This document shows, piece after piece, positions 36,673 through 49,200 of a DNA stretch of 64,000 nucleotides. The stretch is from Planococcus citri (Eukaryota; Arthropoda; Insecta; Hemiptera; Pseudococcidae). Both the position numbers and the translations under genes were made by a program. The stretch's first letter is position 1; each line of letters begins with the position of its first letter. The stretch lies in NCBI RefSeq assembly GCF_950023065.1, contig NC_088678.1, positions 40,848,580-40,912,579 of the forward strand. The letters are read 5' to 3'. The notes under the pieces were generated by a model. The model saw only the letters and a list, made by a program, of their open reading frames with translations. It made no database searches and was not told the DNA's origin.

Positions 36673-39514
36673 GTTAGTGTTACTACATTAAATGAGGTTT
36701 CTGGGCAAAGTCCAGTAGGGGGGTTGGGGGAACACGCCTCCTCCCGAGAAATAAAAGGTATGAATTTTGGTTTATCCCTTTTAATTTAATTTTTAATTGG
36801 TATCTAAGTATATGTAGATAATTCGGTGCTCAGCACCTACTAAAATTATGTTATTGAAAATGTGAATCAAATCAACTCAACCAATTTTAGTTTGCAGAAA
36901 CAAAACTCTATGAATTTCATAATTAATTACATACCTACTCACACGAAGAAAGCGCATCTTTTGTCTCATTATAATAAAACCGTCTCTTTAGAGGTACCTA
37001 GAATTTTTATGAGTGGCTGCATTTGTTCGCATTTTTGATTTAAAAATTTTTCCAAAAGATTACATCTACCCCTAAGATAAAAATATTCAAATCATATGAC
37101 TGATTCACTACCTATTTAAAGCTTCTACAGAGAAGATATTCGAAAGGCAAATAGTTGAATTTGAAATGTAGACACGATCTGGTATGGTGAAATATTTTAC
37201 TCGAAGAAAAATCGAACAAGGAAAGGATTCGGAATGCACCTAGTAAGAAATATAACACCATTTCTGCTTCGACATCGAGGACGAAGAACGCTTGAACATC
37301 TTCCAAGAAACAAAAAAAAGAGGCTGGAATTTTCGGCAGGCGTTTAAATTCATATTTACCAGGTTTAATGCGGCGCGGTTTTTGAGGATAGGTCGTAAAT
37401 TGTCGGCTCACAAGGAAAAACACGAGAGACTCGTTCGATGAAGTGGGTAGTTTTAGGTACAGAACAGAAGACTACATACCAATACATTTCTACGTTGGGC
37501 GCGAAAAAAGAAAAAAATATACCAGTGTTAAAACTAATGGCTTTGACCTTATACGATCCTTCGAAAGAATGTTAAGCGATGATTAATAACACCAGTGACC
37601 TTATGGTTCAACGATGAAATTAAAAGCTTTAATCTATTTTCAAGGCGGATGAAAAGCGAAAGTGTTATTTCAGCGGACTGTTTTTAGATTTTCGTGCTTG
37701 TGTACTCGTATGTGGGGTGTGTCTGGAGTTGAACTGAATAAAGTAAAATGAAGCATCATAGGGGAGACGTGTAGATGAAGAGGGAATGCAAGGAATGGTT
37801 CTCCTAAGTACATGGTTGAGTGTTGCTTATACGAGTAACATATACTCACGATATATATGGAATAAGAGCAGCACGAACGTGTTCAAATGATACATCATTT
37901 CGGAAACCTTTAATGAACGGCGATTTAAAAATGGCAAAAAGTTGTTTAAGATGAAACCCCTTCATATGGAGGGTTCTAAAGAACACGAGTCTATTACGTG
38001 TACATTAGAAGAAAGTTTAGACTTGAAAGTCGCAGACAGAAAAAAGCGATAGAGTAAGTGAGATAGACACGGGAGCAGTTCACTGTTATTTTGTATATCA
38101 CCGCCGCTGTCATTCGACGTCGACACTCTAAACCCTTTTTACATGTTTCACCCTTTTCCCCCCTTTCTACGCCACATTCCCCGAACCAAGTCTAGCAGCA
38201 CACTTTCCAGCAGCAGGTTTTAAATGAATTCCAAATATTCTTTTCACATCATCGCCTAAAAAAAAGCACGGTATTCTAACGAAATTCTTCTTGATTTCGA
38301 CGTTAAGGTGCTATATACCTATATGTGTTCGCGATGGTGGCAATACATGAAAAAACTTTCTTCAAACGCGAAAACTTCTTTGTGTGCGGTTTTTACGTAT
38401 GGTATAACGCGAATGTACCAGCTCGCGTATGGCTGAACTGAAGCCGAAGCGAAGAAAAAATTACGCCAGTTTCGAACGAATAGCTACAGTATATGTGAAC
38501 AAGGAGGAGGAGAAGTGAAGAGAGACTTCTCATTCGTATACGAGTACGAGGTTTTCTTCTTCGTACACGTTTTTCTTTCTTTATTTTTTCCCTCTTTTGG
38601 TGGATTTTTATGTAAACACGCGTTATGTACTACTATACGCAGAAAGTGTAAAGTTTATTATGTTCTCGCGTGAGATGAATTACTTCGTGGTGAATTGATG
38701 TTTTAACATGCCTTTCAGCCGAGCACATGAAGAAATTGCTGTTTTCTAGGTCTATATCGGTGTGGTTCTGCTGGAAGGGTGCACCAAGTATATTATGGAT
38801 TTGCCAAGTTTGAATGAACTTTGTGTGGAATGAAAAGAATGAAAAAAAGGAGTGCTTTTTAAATGTCGTGTCGTGTGTGCCCACGTGGGAGACATTTTAT
38901 TGTACGTACCTATGTTGAACGTGCAGCTGATTTTCTTCATTTGGACAATGATTATTAGAATAATGATCTAGGTATGTATGCGAATCTACGCATCAATGGC
39001 TGGAAGGAAAAATATTATCGGTAGCTCATTTCAAACCGTTTAAATTTACATTTCTCCGCTAACTTGAACAAAGAAGGGGGAATTTCCTATCTTCTTATGG
39101 AAATTCTTTGGATTTCCTAGAGATTCCTCAGGCCTTCATTAGGAGATCCTCAGATTTGCCGGGACAACTTAGGAGAGGAAATTTCCCATCCCCTCAAAAA
39201 ATTCAAAGTTTCCTGTTTCCTCATTAAAATTACCAGTAATTTACCAATAATTATCAATACCTAATTTACTAATGCTCGGAAGGGTTTGTTGAGTTCCGAT
39301 TGAACATCGGTTAGCTTCATGCATCTTCCATGGTGCACTTTTACTGCACTCAGGTGCAAATTTTTCAATTCAGGGCATCCTAGAGTCTTATCAGTGATGC
39401 AAAAAGACGATTTTTTTATGGACACACACGGATTTGGCAATAAGGTAACTAAGTATATTAAAGCAAAAAAGAGTAATATGGAGAAAGAATGTAGAGAGTA
39501 GAGTAGAGTAGAAT
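36673..39514. other. No gene recognised
   Basis: Single-copy-looking. A short stretch at 39075-39200 repeats GGAAATT/AATTTCC words but has no definable ends. Confidence 0.45.
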
Positions 39515-40090
39515 CAGGATTTAAAACAGTTTGAGTTTGAATTGGTTGCGATGGTGGTGGTTCTTAGAACCTTTGAAAATAAGTGGTTCCCAGTTTTGGT
39601 TTCCAAAAGGTTCTCAGACATGGCTTTGAAATGGTTTTGTTTTGGTTCCAATAGGTACGTTTCACATTGTTCTTCCCCAATGGTTCTCAATTTTTTTCAA
39701 ACTCCAAACGGTTCTGGTGGTTTCTTTCACTTCTTCTTTAATGTTTTGCTGGTGGTTCTGGTGGTTCCACGATTCAAAAAAATAGTTCCAAATGGTTCCA
39801 GGTTCCAAAAAATGGCAAAAAATTGAAAATGCGAAAAAATCTCCCTTATAAGGAAAAGGGAGCCAAAATCTGATTCTGGTTCTTGTAATGGTTGTTATTA
39901 TCTTTAAAAATTCAATCAGTTCTAAATTTTTAAAAAATCAGTTTATATGATTGTTGTTTTAGGAATTTTATTTTACAAATTTTAAAATGGTTCTGAGCTC
40001 TGATGATTCTGGTCCCCATTTCAGCTGACCAAAAACAAAGTGGTTTTGGTGATTCCAAATGGGTGTTGTTCCAACAGTTTTCATCCCCTG
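39515..40090. mobile_element. hAT-like MITE built of GGTTCC/GGTTCT words
   Basis: The ends are CAGGATTTAAAACAGTTT and AACAGTTTTCATCCCCTG, imperfectly inverted. The flanks AGTAGAAT (39507-39514) and TGTAGAAT (40091-40098) form a 7-of-8 target duplication. The interior is dominated by TGGTTC(C/T) words, the same design as the GAAC-word elements but from a different family. Confidence 0.75.
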
Positions 40091-40624
40091 TGTAGAATAA
40101 TGAAACCCCTCTGCCTTAGTGTAAGTGAAGACCATGATACGGGTTCATGTTGCTGTTGTCAGGGTTCCATATCTTTTACAGGATGTTGGAAATTGCATTT
40201 AGTGGTACCCTAACAGGGTGAGGCTAATGCCTATGCTGCAGCAATTATTCTGAAGAATCGATGTTTTTTGATCTTTTACATAGTAGTTTCCCATTGCTTT
40301 CTACGCTATTTACAGAGTAGCTGATGTTCAGTAATCAGCTACTTATAGGTGCTCGAACCAGTTACAGCTTTTTGATACTGGCAGCAGATTGCATGCATTT
40401 CTGTTACCTCTGCTGTTCTGGTGCTCGGAGCGTAATGTGTAATGGATGTTAAATGCACTACTTACAATAGATACATTACCTCAATGGGTGAAAATATGCT
40501 GATGATATGCGACAAAAAATGTGGCAGGAATTGCAACACTTTTCCGTTAATACTTTTCTGCTCACTAATCAGTGCTCGTATTTTTTTATGTGATAAATTC
40601 TGCCAATGTCCAATATTCATGAAA
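40091..40624. other. No gene recognised
   Basis: Sits between the hAT-like MITE and the SINE. I see no repeat structure or exon-like frame here. Confidence 0.45.
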
Positions 40625-41160
40625 TTTTTTTTAGCTCTGCCTGGGATCGACCTGGGTCTCTGAGTTGGAGAGTGATTTTCCTTCTTATGTAACCAATGGG
40701 ACACATGATGGAATGGATGCAAATATTTCTATTATGCTAAAACATCTGAGTAAAATACCGCATTTATGTGTGTTATTTGAAAAAATGCGAGAGAATACGA
40801 GTACACCAAAAAACAGGTTAGTGATGTATTTTGTAGTTGGTTTCTTCCACCGTGAAGAAACACGCCACATAATCTGGAAGTGCTAGGGCCTTATGGGAGA
40901 AAAATACACTACAAATTTTCACATAGCATATTTTTTAGCATATTTTTTTTTGGTGCAGCAATCCGCCTAATGAACAGCGCTTTTTCATGTGTATATTCAG
41001 AATACATCAATAAACCAGCTGGTTTTGGCATCTTTTTCAGCATATGGGCAGATTTTCCCCCAATGGGGTGCATGTTAACATTTGTGTCTGTAGCAGGATT
41101 TGAACCCACAACCTCTTGTCCAGAAAGTTGTGGCTCATTCCACTATGACACCATGACACC
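40625..41160 (-). repeat. tRNA-derived SINE sequence
   Basis: On the minus strand an A-box-like TGTCATAGTGG starts at 41150 and a B-box GGTTCAAATCC starts at 41106. Their 44-nt spacing is exactly that in a tRNA, and a T-arm GTGGG...CCTGC can form. The acceptor stem does not pair well, so this is a SINE head rather than a working tRNA gene. A second B-box-like word, GGTCGATCCC (about 40652-40643), suggests another head or a composite SINE. The tail boundary is uncertain. Confidence 0.6.
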
Positions 41161-41211
41161 GAGTGTTGATAAGGATTAGATTCTTAAAAATGTTGGATGG
41201 AGTCGTAGATA

Positions 41212-42954
41212 CAGTAGTCCCCGCTTAATGTAGTCGCGGTTAATAGAATAATTCGGATAATGGAATCAAAATGGGTTGGGATGGAACGCTTGCATCTTCT
41301 TACATGTAAATTGTATCGCTTATTGTAGTGGAGAAGAGCATTGAGTTCAGTTAATAGAGGAGAAGGTACAAATATGGACCCCCTCTAGCTTTTTGGCTTT
41401 AAAGGGTAGAAAAAATTATCAAAATTTTTTTTTGAATATACCATTCGAAAGGCCAAAGACTCTAGTATATTGTGTAAAAAAATTTATTTTTTTTGTTGAA
41501 AACTCACGGAGAAATTTGAAATTTAGAAAAGTGACATAAAATGGTACAAATATGGACTCGGGTACAAATATGGACCCCCCTCAAAAAATGAATAAAAAAT
41601 TCAGAAAATTGAACAAAAATTTATTTAAAGATGTTTTTCGATGCTTTGGACTTGTCTTCTTTATTAATAACACTTTTCTCGATATTCTAAAAACCATTGA
41701 ATCAAAATTAGATGAAAAAAAATTTAGGGGTCCATATTTATACCCATGCAAAACATTGGCCAAGTTTATGAAAAATGAAAAAATCATGGTTCCATTTTGA
41801 CACTTTGGACTTGTCTTCTTTGTTAATAACACTTTTCTCGATATTCTAAAAAATATTGAATCAGAATTAGGTAAAAAAATTTGGGGGTCCATATTTATAC
41901 CCATGCAAAAAATCGGCTCAGTTTATGAAAAATGAAAAAAATTATGAAAATCAGTTAAAGTAAAGACAAATATGAAAGTATATTTTGAAAGTACACATTG
42001 TAAGCTACTTACTTCGCTAATAATTTTTTTTCCAAACTTTATTTGAAGTTGATGAATTACCGAATGAAAAACTTGTAAAATTTTCCATTGTGAAGAAAAT
42101 AATGCGCAAACAGAAACAATTGCTGATGAGAGACACCCAAGTTTGCATGGATCCAAAATAAGTACATGGATCATCGATACTACACTACTAGTATAATTTT
42201 TAGTACCCAGCATGACCGTAGCGCTAGTGGTTGTACACTAAACCATGGGGGGTCCATATTTGTACCTGGGTCCATAATTGTACCTTCTCCTCTAGAATTG
42301 ATTAATCTTCAAAAGTTGGAGAAAATCACGGAAATTCGACAAAAAACAAAAAGTGGATGAAAAATACATGTTTTAAACATGTTAAAATGTTATAAAAACA
42401 CAAAATGAAGATCATTTTGTAATGAGTGAAAATTTGTAAAAAAAGATGATGAAATTTTTGTAAAATTTTATATAAATTGTTCAAAAAAGTGTTCAAAACA
42501 TGTATTAAAAGACTTCTTATGTATGTACCTAACTAAACAACCAAAAACATACTGAAATTGACCCCTAAAAACATCAAAAAGTGATGAACAGAATGTGCAA
42601 TTTTGTGTGTTTTTAGTGTTTTTATCCTTCATGCTTTCTCTGGTTTATAGAATGAAACATACCCGGTCCCCACTCGATTCTAATGAATAAGTATGTACAA
42701 GTAGAAATTGGAAATTTGTTTGCGAAAATTATGGAAATTATGCTGAAGGAAGTCCAAGCTTATTTATGACCAGGGGAAAGCCCAAATACGAGTAGGATTT
42801 TCGTAGTACGAGGTTATAATATAAGAAAAGACACAGAATGCATATTTTGAAATTTTTTCAGTTTTTTTTTTATTGGACCACTTATTAGAATATCCCGGTT
42901 AATAGAATTAAAAGTACCTCGGCCCAAACCGATTCCATTAAGCGGGGACTACTG
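41212..42954. mobile_element. pogo/Tigger-like MITE, flanked by TA
   Basis: The terminus CAGTAGTCCCCGCTTAAT and its inverse at 42937-42954 are flanked by TA (41210-41211 and 42955-42956). This terminus, with a nearby GCGGTTAAT, resembles Tigger/pogo-family ends. More remote inverted words (GGTTAATAGAATA) continue inward. No transposase is recognisable. About 0.9 kb of the interior is a second element, so the host element was about 0.8 kb. Confidence 0.82.
41357..42292. mobile_element. Nested TA-flanked element with GGTACAAATATGGAC words
   Basis: Inverted termini GAGGAGAAGGTACAA(A/T)TATGGACC of about 24 bp lie at both ends, with TA outside (41355-41356 and 42293-42294). The interior includes two tandem copies of a segment of roughly 120 bp (about 41660-41770 and 41810-41930, sharing CTTTTCTCGATATTCTAAAAA and TATACCCATGCAAAA). 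It is inserted in the Tigger-like element. Confidence 0.8.
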
Positions 42955-42964
42955 TACTTCATAA

Positions 42965-43400
42965 GTTTACAGTTACAAAGTCTCCATGATTCATGAGCAC
43001 TTTGTAAATAACACTTACCAAGTCCTCATGATTTATAGATACTTTGTAAGTAAGTCAACAATTACAAGGTCTCCATAATTCATGGATCTGAAAAATAGAA
43101 AATTTGGTGAACTTTTTGCAAAGAGAAACCAGGATTTTTATTTTTCATGTTGAAGAGATGCGTTTAGAATTTTTTGGTAAAAAAGTGACACATATGAGTA
43201 GGTAATTTTTGGAGACAAGGAAAAGAGTTTTTGATTTTTTTTGCAAAAAACATTTTGTTTGGTCAATTTTTGAAAAAGCCAGAACCTTTTACAATTTTTA
43301 GCAAAAAGCAAGAATAACAAGCAAAAAGCAGGACTTTTTGGGAATTGTAGGCAAAAAGTAGATATATATTTTTGAGACTTTTTGATAAACTTTTGATAAA
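42965..43400. repeat. Short tandem repeats (CTCCATGATTCATG and GCAAAAAG words)
   Basis: Three units of about 55 bp (AGTC(T)CCATGATTCATGAGCACTTTGTAA and variants) fill 42965-43086. From about 43110 the sequence repeats GCAAAAAG and GACTTTTTG words irregularly to about 43400. Confidence 0.55.
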
Positions 43401-45429
43401 AAGTGAAACTTTCAAAATATTTCTTCGAAACAGCGAGTTCTTGTCAATATGGTTTACAAATCAAATTTTGACTGGGGGGGGGCTTATTTTTAACAAAATG
43501 GGAGGGGGATAAAAAAAAACTGGTCTGTTACTCCTAGGCATTCTCTCCCATCAGTTGGAATAATACAAATGGCAGCTCACATGAGGGTTCTTTATAGGTA
43601 TTATCATTTTCAAATTCAGTCCTCCAAAATGAAAGCAAGTTCACCATTCTGCTAGTTGTGCGAGCAAGTGTCCTATTGTTTAAAGATACAACATTTTAAT
43701 AGCCGGTATATTGTAATTCACACGCTTACTTGTTATGCCAGTATGCAAAATATTTTGCGTACCTATACCTATATTATTCTACCGAATAAGCTAACCTATT
43801 CTATTCTTGAATCACTTTATAGCTTGGGTACCTACACAGTACCTACTTAATAGATTAATCTGGAATTTCACGTGCTGCTACGTACATTCTGGTGGTGTAG
43901 AAAAAGGGGCGAAATTTCCACCGCATAATGGCGCCGTCTATACTGGAACACTGCGCGGTTTTAAAAGAGCCAGTAAAACCATCCGACCAAGGGATGTTAC
44001 AATTAGGCAAAAATCCCATTAAAATACAAGGCTAAAAATGTGTAAATATGGCCACGGCAATAATAACACATCTGTTATGCACGTCTTTATTTAGGACATC
44101 CGTCGCGTCCTTCATTAATTTCTCCTCATCGTCTAAATACACGAACATCGTGGCATAGAACGAAGGATAGAGAGGAAAAGCCAAGGGGGGACTTATGAAG
44201 CATACAACACGGCGAAGATGGGAAATGCGCCACTTTCGGTAAAACCATCGAAAAACATTAATAATCCGCTCACTCGAAGCACTAGAACGATAATTTTTTT
44301 TCCATAGATGGTGCGTGAATGTCCAGTTTTTGAACATGGTCTACGTCGCGTCGCGATGGAGCGTGTTGTAGTACCTACTACGTCGACGAGTTGAAACATT
44401 ATTAGGCTACGAGACAGCAGGAAAAAAAAGGTAGAGTATGTGCGGATGAAGAGGCGAATTAAAAGAGGAAAAATGACTGTAAACATATAGGATTTTCGAG
44501 AGACAAATACAAATATAGCTAGGTACATACGTACGTAGTACAAAAGCAACGAAAATAGTGTTGTAAATAAGGAAACGGCGACGCGACGGTGACTGGAAGG
44601 TGGAAAGGTACCGTGTTGGTGTTTTTTCCCGCGTGTGTCAAAAAAGGGAGCTCGCACAGGGTGCAGGGGAGGAGATGATTCGCGCGATCTGCAAATATGG
44701 TGGACACGGTGGCGCGAAAACGAAATAGCACAATACATGGCGATGAGGAGCGAAGCAGAAGGGGTATTTATACGCAACCGCAGCTATTTATCAAGTAGAT
44801 TGTCGCCCTTGTGTCGTGTATTGTGAAAGGAGAGGGCGAGGGATGAAAAAGATGCGTTACGATACACAAAAACAACAATACCAGCTCGTATAGTATATAC
44901 CTTTAACCCTTTAGAGTCGAGGCAGTGTGCAGCAACGACCCTTTTTTTTTGCGCGCGTATCTCGTGACAAAGGCAGCGCGAGGGGCGGTGGTGTTTGTAT
45001 TATTTCAATTCTGCATTATCTACGCGCAGCAAACACGCTTATGTTCATGCTAAACCGAATATTCTCACTTGCAAAGGTAAACTGTAAACCACCCTCCACT
45101 AACTCTACCACCGACCTATCTCTCCCTCGCCCAAATTCCTGCACAAAAGTACTCGCAAACATAACCGTGTATTCTTTTTTTCCTAATATAGATAGCGGAA
45201 AAAATCCCAGCCTTTAATGGCTTATTTCCCGTTATAGTTTTCATCGTCAACCTATACCACTGCCGTACGATAGAATCAGAAAGTATGATTTTTGATGCGA
45301 AATTGCCTATTGGCGACATGGCGAGTCCATTTTACTAGTGAAATGCAATTCACAACTATGAAAATTTCTCTATGCTCATTTTCGGGCGGGTTAAAAAAAA
45401 ATATGTCTCGGATTTTGATGAAAATTGGC
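43401..45429. other. CpG-rich single-copy DNA, no gene recognised
   Basis: From about 43900 to 45100 CpG words are visibly frequent (GGCGACGCGACGG, GCGCGCG). A 194-codon minus-strand frame at 44193-44777 starts at TTG and is rich in Ser/Arg/Phe, with no recognisable domain. Such composition can mark a promoter or first exon, but I see no supporting signal. Confidence 0.4.
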
Positions 45430-46265
45430 GAGAAAGTTTACTTTTTAAGTGGGAGACTCTTCAAAAAAATGTTGAGCCCCCTGGCTGTTCAGTGGGCTGA
45501 GCCAGGGATCCTCAAAATAAGTTCATTTTCGAAAAAATCGTGTACAACCTGTCGGTCACTCCCCTCAAAAGTTATGATTTGAGTTTCTGAACCTTCCTAG
45601 CCCATTGAATTCAAAATTCACTACCACTTTTCACCCTCTATCAAATGTTTGAAGATTGAGGTTCACCAAAATTAAGTACTCACAATTTCTCATCATTTTT
45701 ATAGCACTTGTTCATCATTAAAAATCATTTTTATAAAAAACCAACACTGGATTCGTATTCAGCGGGTCAAAATAACCCGATTGTCACACTTTTCACCATT
45801 GCTTTGATCGACTTTGTAAAATTCATATTATTTTTTCCATTCACTTTCAGCAGGGTATACAAAAAAAATTCAAGCAAAAAAGGTGAATTTGGATAGTTTC
45901 ATCAAAATGATTGTGGAAAGTGTAGTAATCGTGGCTGAATGCAAATCCAGTGTTGGTTTTTCATAAAACGAATTTTAACTGAATGGTGAGAAGAGTTTTC
46001 AAGTTGGCAATATATTGTAATTTTCGCCATCCATCAATCTTCAAGCGCTGGGAGAGGGCTAAACGTGATGTTAAATTCTGAATTCAATGGCTCAGAAAAG
46101 TTCAGAACCTCAAATCGAAACTTTTGAGAAGGGTGACCGAAGGATTGCACAGGTTTTACTACCCAAAAGTGGCAAATAGTAAAAACACATCTCTGGCTCA
46201 ACCCCCTCATCAACAGCTGGAGGCTCAAATTTTTTTCGTAGGCCCATTCTTCCACTCAAAGTAAT
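45430..46265. repeat. Old, strongly diverged foldback
   Basis: The left half (45430-45850) and the reverse complement of the right half (45855-46265) align along their length. Shared words include CCATTGAATTCA, TTTGAAGATTGA, CTCAAAAGTT.CGATTTGAG, TGAGCCAG and AAAAACCAACACTGGATT. Substitutions and small indels are frequent. No coding content or target duplication is apparent. Confidence 0.65.
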
Positions 46266-49200
46266 CTACCCCATCAGTAGAATCCAGGATGTGTTTTTTT
46301 TCGATCCACACTCATGCTTATGCATACCTATAAAAGTGCCAACGTACAAATGTGCAAATATATTTATTTATGTATGTTCCTCGACGCTATATTATTTAAT
46401 AATGTGGATGCGTTCGGTAGTCATACTTAAAGGAGAGAGACTTCAGAGACAGATCTTGGATATAAAAGCTTGCTAATGCAGTGTTTATAGTTTTTGGCGA
46501 AATGTTCACGTAAATTTACGATCATATGTGAGAGAAATTTATTGCCTATTATTGTGAAGAATGTTGTCTTAAATCAGTTATAAACCTTGGAAGTACATGT
46601 CTAGTCTACCTACATACCTACTTTTATAAATTTGAATATGACTATTTATGTCACTCTAACAGAGTTACTTAGAATGTCGTTAGGTTTTGCTATGGCTCTT
46701 TGAGCATTTTTCTCAATTGTTTTTCTTACTAACTCATATTATGTAGATCTACTTATAATGCTTTTTAAAAAATATATAAGTAGTTGGTCCCGGTTTCTAT
46801 GTTATGTAGGTAGATATGTGAGTAGATTGTGCAGTTGGTTTTCTGAATGTTATCTATATTGATTTTGTTCTTTATTTTGTTTGTTTCCAGGTGAGTTTAT
46901 GAAGAACCATATTGTTGATTTTACTAAAGTTCATCAATCGAATCGTGTGTTATCTACTTGGGTTATTAAATTCATCCTGGTGTAAACTGTTCATATTGAA
47001 GCTATAGAGGATCAACAAAAAACTCCATCTTCATCAAATTATGGAAGGTGTTTCAGCACGAAAGTAAGGCCTTTCACAAAGAAACTATGCACGTGTACTA
47101 TGGTTAACAGTGAGTCAATATGCAATTAAGTGTTATATTTTCCCAACTTTCAAGTCGCTGGGACAAGAAAGCGAGGTAATGCCGACTTTTCTTTGCAAAA
47201 TATGGCTATGGCGAGTCAGATCCCAAAATTGGCAGTATAAAACTGCTTCTTCAATACATCTGCTGAACTTTATAGAATATTACGAGTAATAGATGGCCAA
47301 AAGTTGAGAAAATTACATAGAATTTGGGTGAAATTATGTAGATCATTGAAAATTGGTAAAAAAAATTTCTGAAAATTAAATAATAATTCATCGAAAATAT
47401 AGAATGTATAATATAAATTTCTTGAATAGACCACTATATATGTAGTTATAAAAATTAGCATGATTTGATAAAAAATCAACACATTTGAGCCAAGTTTTAC
47501 AAAAATTGCAAAAAAATTAGTCGAAAGGTCGTGAAATACCTAGTTGGGAACAATTGTAAGTTGTTGAAACATTGCGGAAAAATAACAAAATATCCCAGAT
47601 GTGCTCAAATATATAATGAAAATTGTGAAAAAAATCACAGAAAATAACTAGAAGTATATACTGTGAAATTGACATCGAAATTGTTGAAACGTCACTCAAA
47701 TAAATTGATAGAATTCAAGTAAAATTGCGCGAAAGTTTGTAACAATTGCTTAAAACGTGGATAAAACTTGTTATATGTAGTTAAAGTTGGCGTAAAATTG
47801 ACCAAACCTTGGTGAAAATGTCTCTAAATCTGAGTAAAGTGACCTGATTGAGTAGAGTAGGGGGGGAGGGCAAGAGTTCGTATGAGAACAAAAATTGTTG
47901 GCTCATTAGGTCATTTAAATTCCTTCGTGATAATTTCGTGTTTTTATCAAAGGGATTTTATTTTAAAAATGAAGATATCGTACGTTTCATTAATTAGTAA
48001 AAAAAACACATCCAGTGAGAAAAACAATCATGACATTTAGAAATTAAAAAGTCAAGTAACTATGACTGGAGGAGACTGCCCAAAAATTGAAATTTTCACA
48101 AAAAATAGTCAGTAAATACTTAGATGTGTTATGCAGACCTTTTTTTTTAAAGTCCTCAAATTTAGGGATTTTTGAGTAGGAGGAGGGGTTGAGAATTTCA
48201 AAAATTCATGGAATAAAATGGAGAAGATGCCCATACGTGAGCTTTTTGGAAAATTTACATACTCGAAGTGATGTCGAACGAATGATTGATGTGTTGATCT
48301 TCTTAGATACGGTCCTTAGGTTTATAGGGTTGCTCATTATTTACATCAGTAAAAATTATTTTTGAGGGTTTTTTTTTCGCTCTCACATCGCAAGTTGCTA
48401 ATTTCATAAATTTCCAGAAAATTTCAGCCCTTCACTTTGATATTAGACCTAAGTTAAATCGTGTCAAAAAATCATTCAACTTCGGAAAAAAATCAAAAAA
48501 TTCTATTCATCCAAAACTTTTAGTGTAGGTAACACAAGATTTGTCTCTGTCTAAGAAAAACACCAAAAAAGTCACAGTTGAACATGACACTTGATAAAAA
48601 AAATTTCAGCAGATTAGTGAAAGTTCAGAGGCATGTTTTAAAAACAAATTGTTATTCGAATAGTGCAAATAAACCGTACGAGTTTAGGGCACCTACTTAA
48701 AAATACGAGTATGATGAATACTTACCAATTTTTGTCTCAAGATTTTTTCCTAAAAAATATCGTATCAAGCGTTAAGTTTCATTCTGACATTGGTGATTTT
48801 TCAAACCAGCACCTCAATTTGAGTTTTCAGAACGATTCCAGTCTTTAAATTTGAACACGTTTCATCAAATAGTTGGCCAGATTGCAGTCCTCGCTGCAAT
48901 TCATTTCGTTCAACAGAATTATCATTTTTCTCCAAAATTTTTAACAAAAGTTGTGCAATTTGGAATCTCTGAGCACAAAAATGTGAAAAATTGCGATCAA
49001 AATCAAAAGCAAAACTTGATTTAATTTTTTATCAACGTCAATTTACCCCTGCCATGGGAAGGATGCATAGATAGTTTTGTGGTAGAAGGTTTACTTACAT
49101 CCTGTGCTTAAATCAACACATTGCATATACCTACACAATATTAGGAATAGTGTAATACTGGAATGGCACAGTCACTGATAATTTTTATTACAGCTACAGC

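Noticed and set aside
39075..39200. A further hAT-like MITE made of GGAAATT words
   Set aside because: No defined termini or target duplication; it may be only a low-complexity patch.
41040..41160. Peptide VAGFEPTTSCPESCGSFHYDTM suggesting a protein gene
   Set aside because: Such peptides are the usual reading of a tRNA-like SINE head on the opposite strand, and A and B boxes at tRNA spacing explain it better.
41084..41160. A functional tRNA gene
   Set aside because: The acceptor stem pairs poorly and no terminator T run follows, so a SINE head is preferred.
44193..44777. 194-codon minus-strand open frame, the longest outside the retroelements
   Set aside because: It starts at TTG, has no recognisable domain and a Ser/Arg/Phe-rich composition expected from a CpG-rich stretch read by chance.
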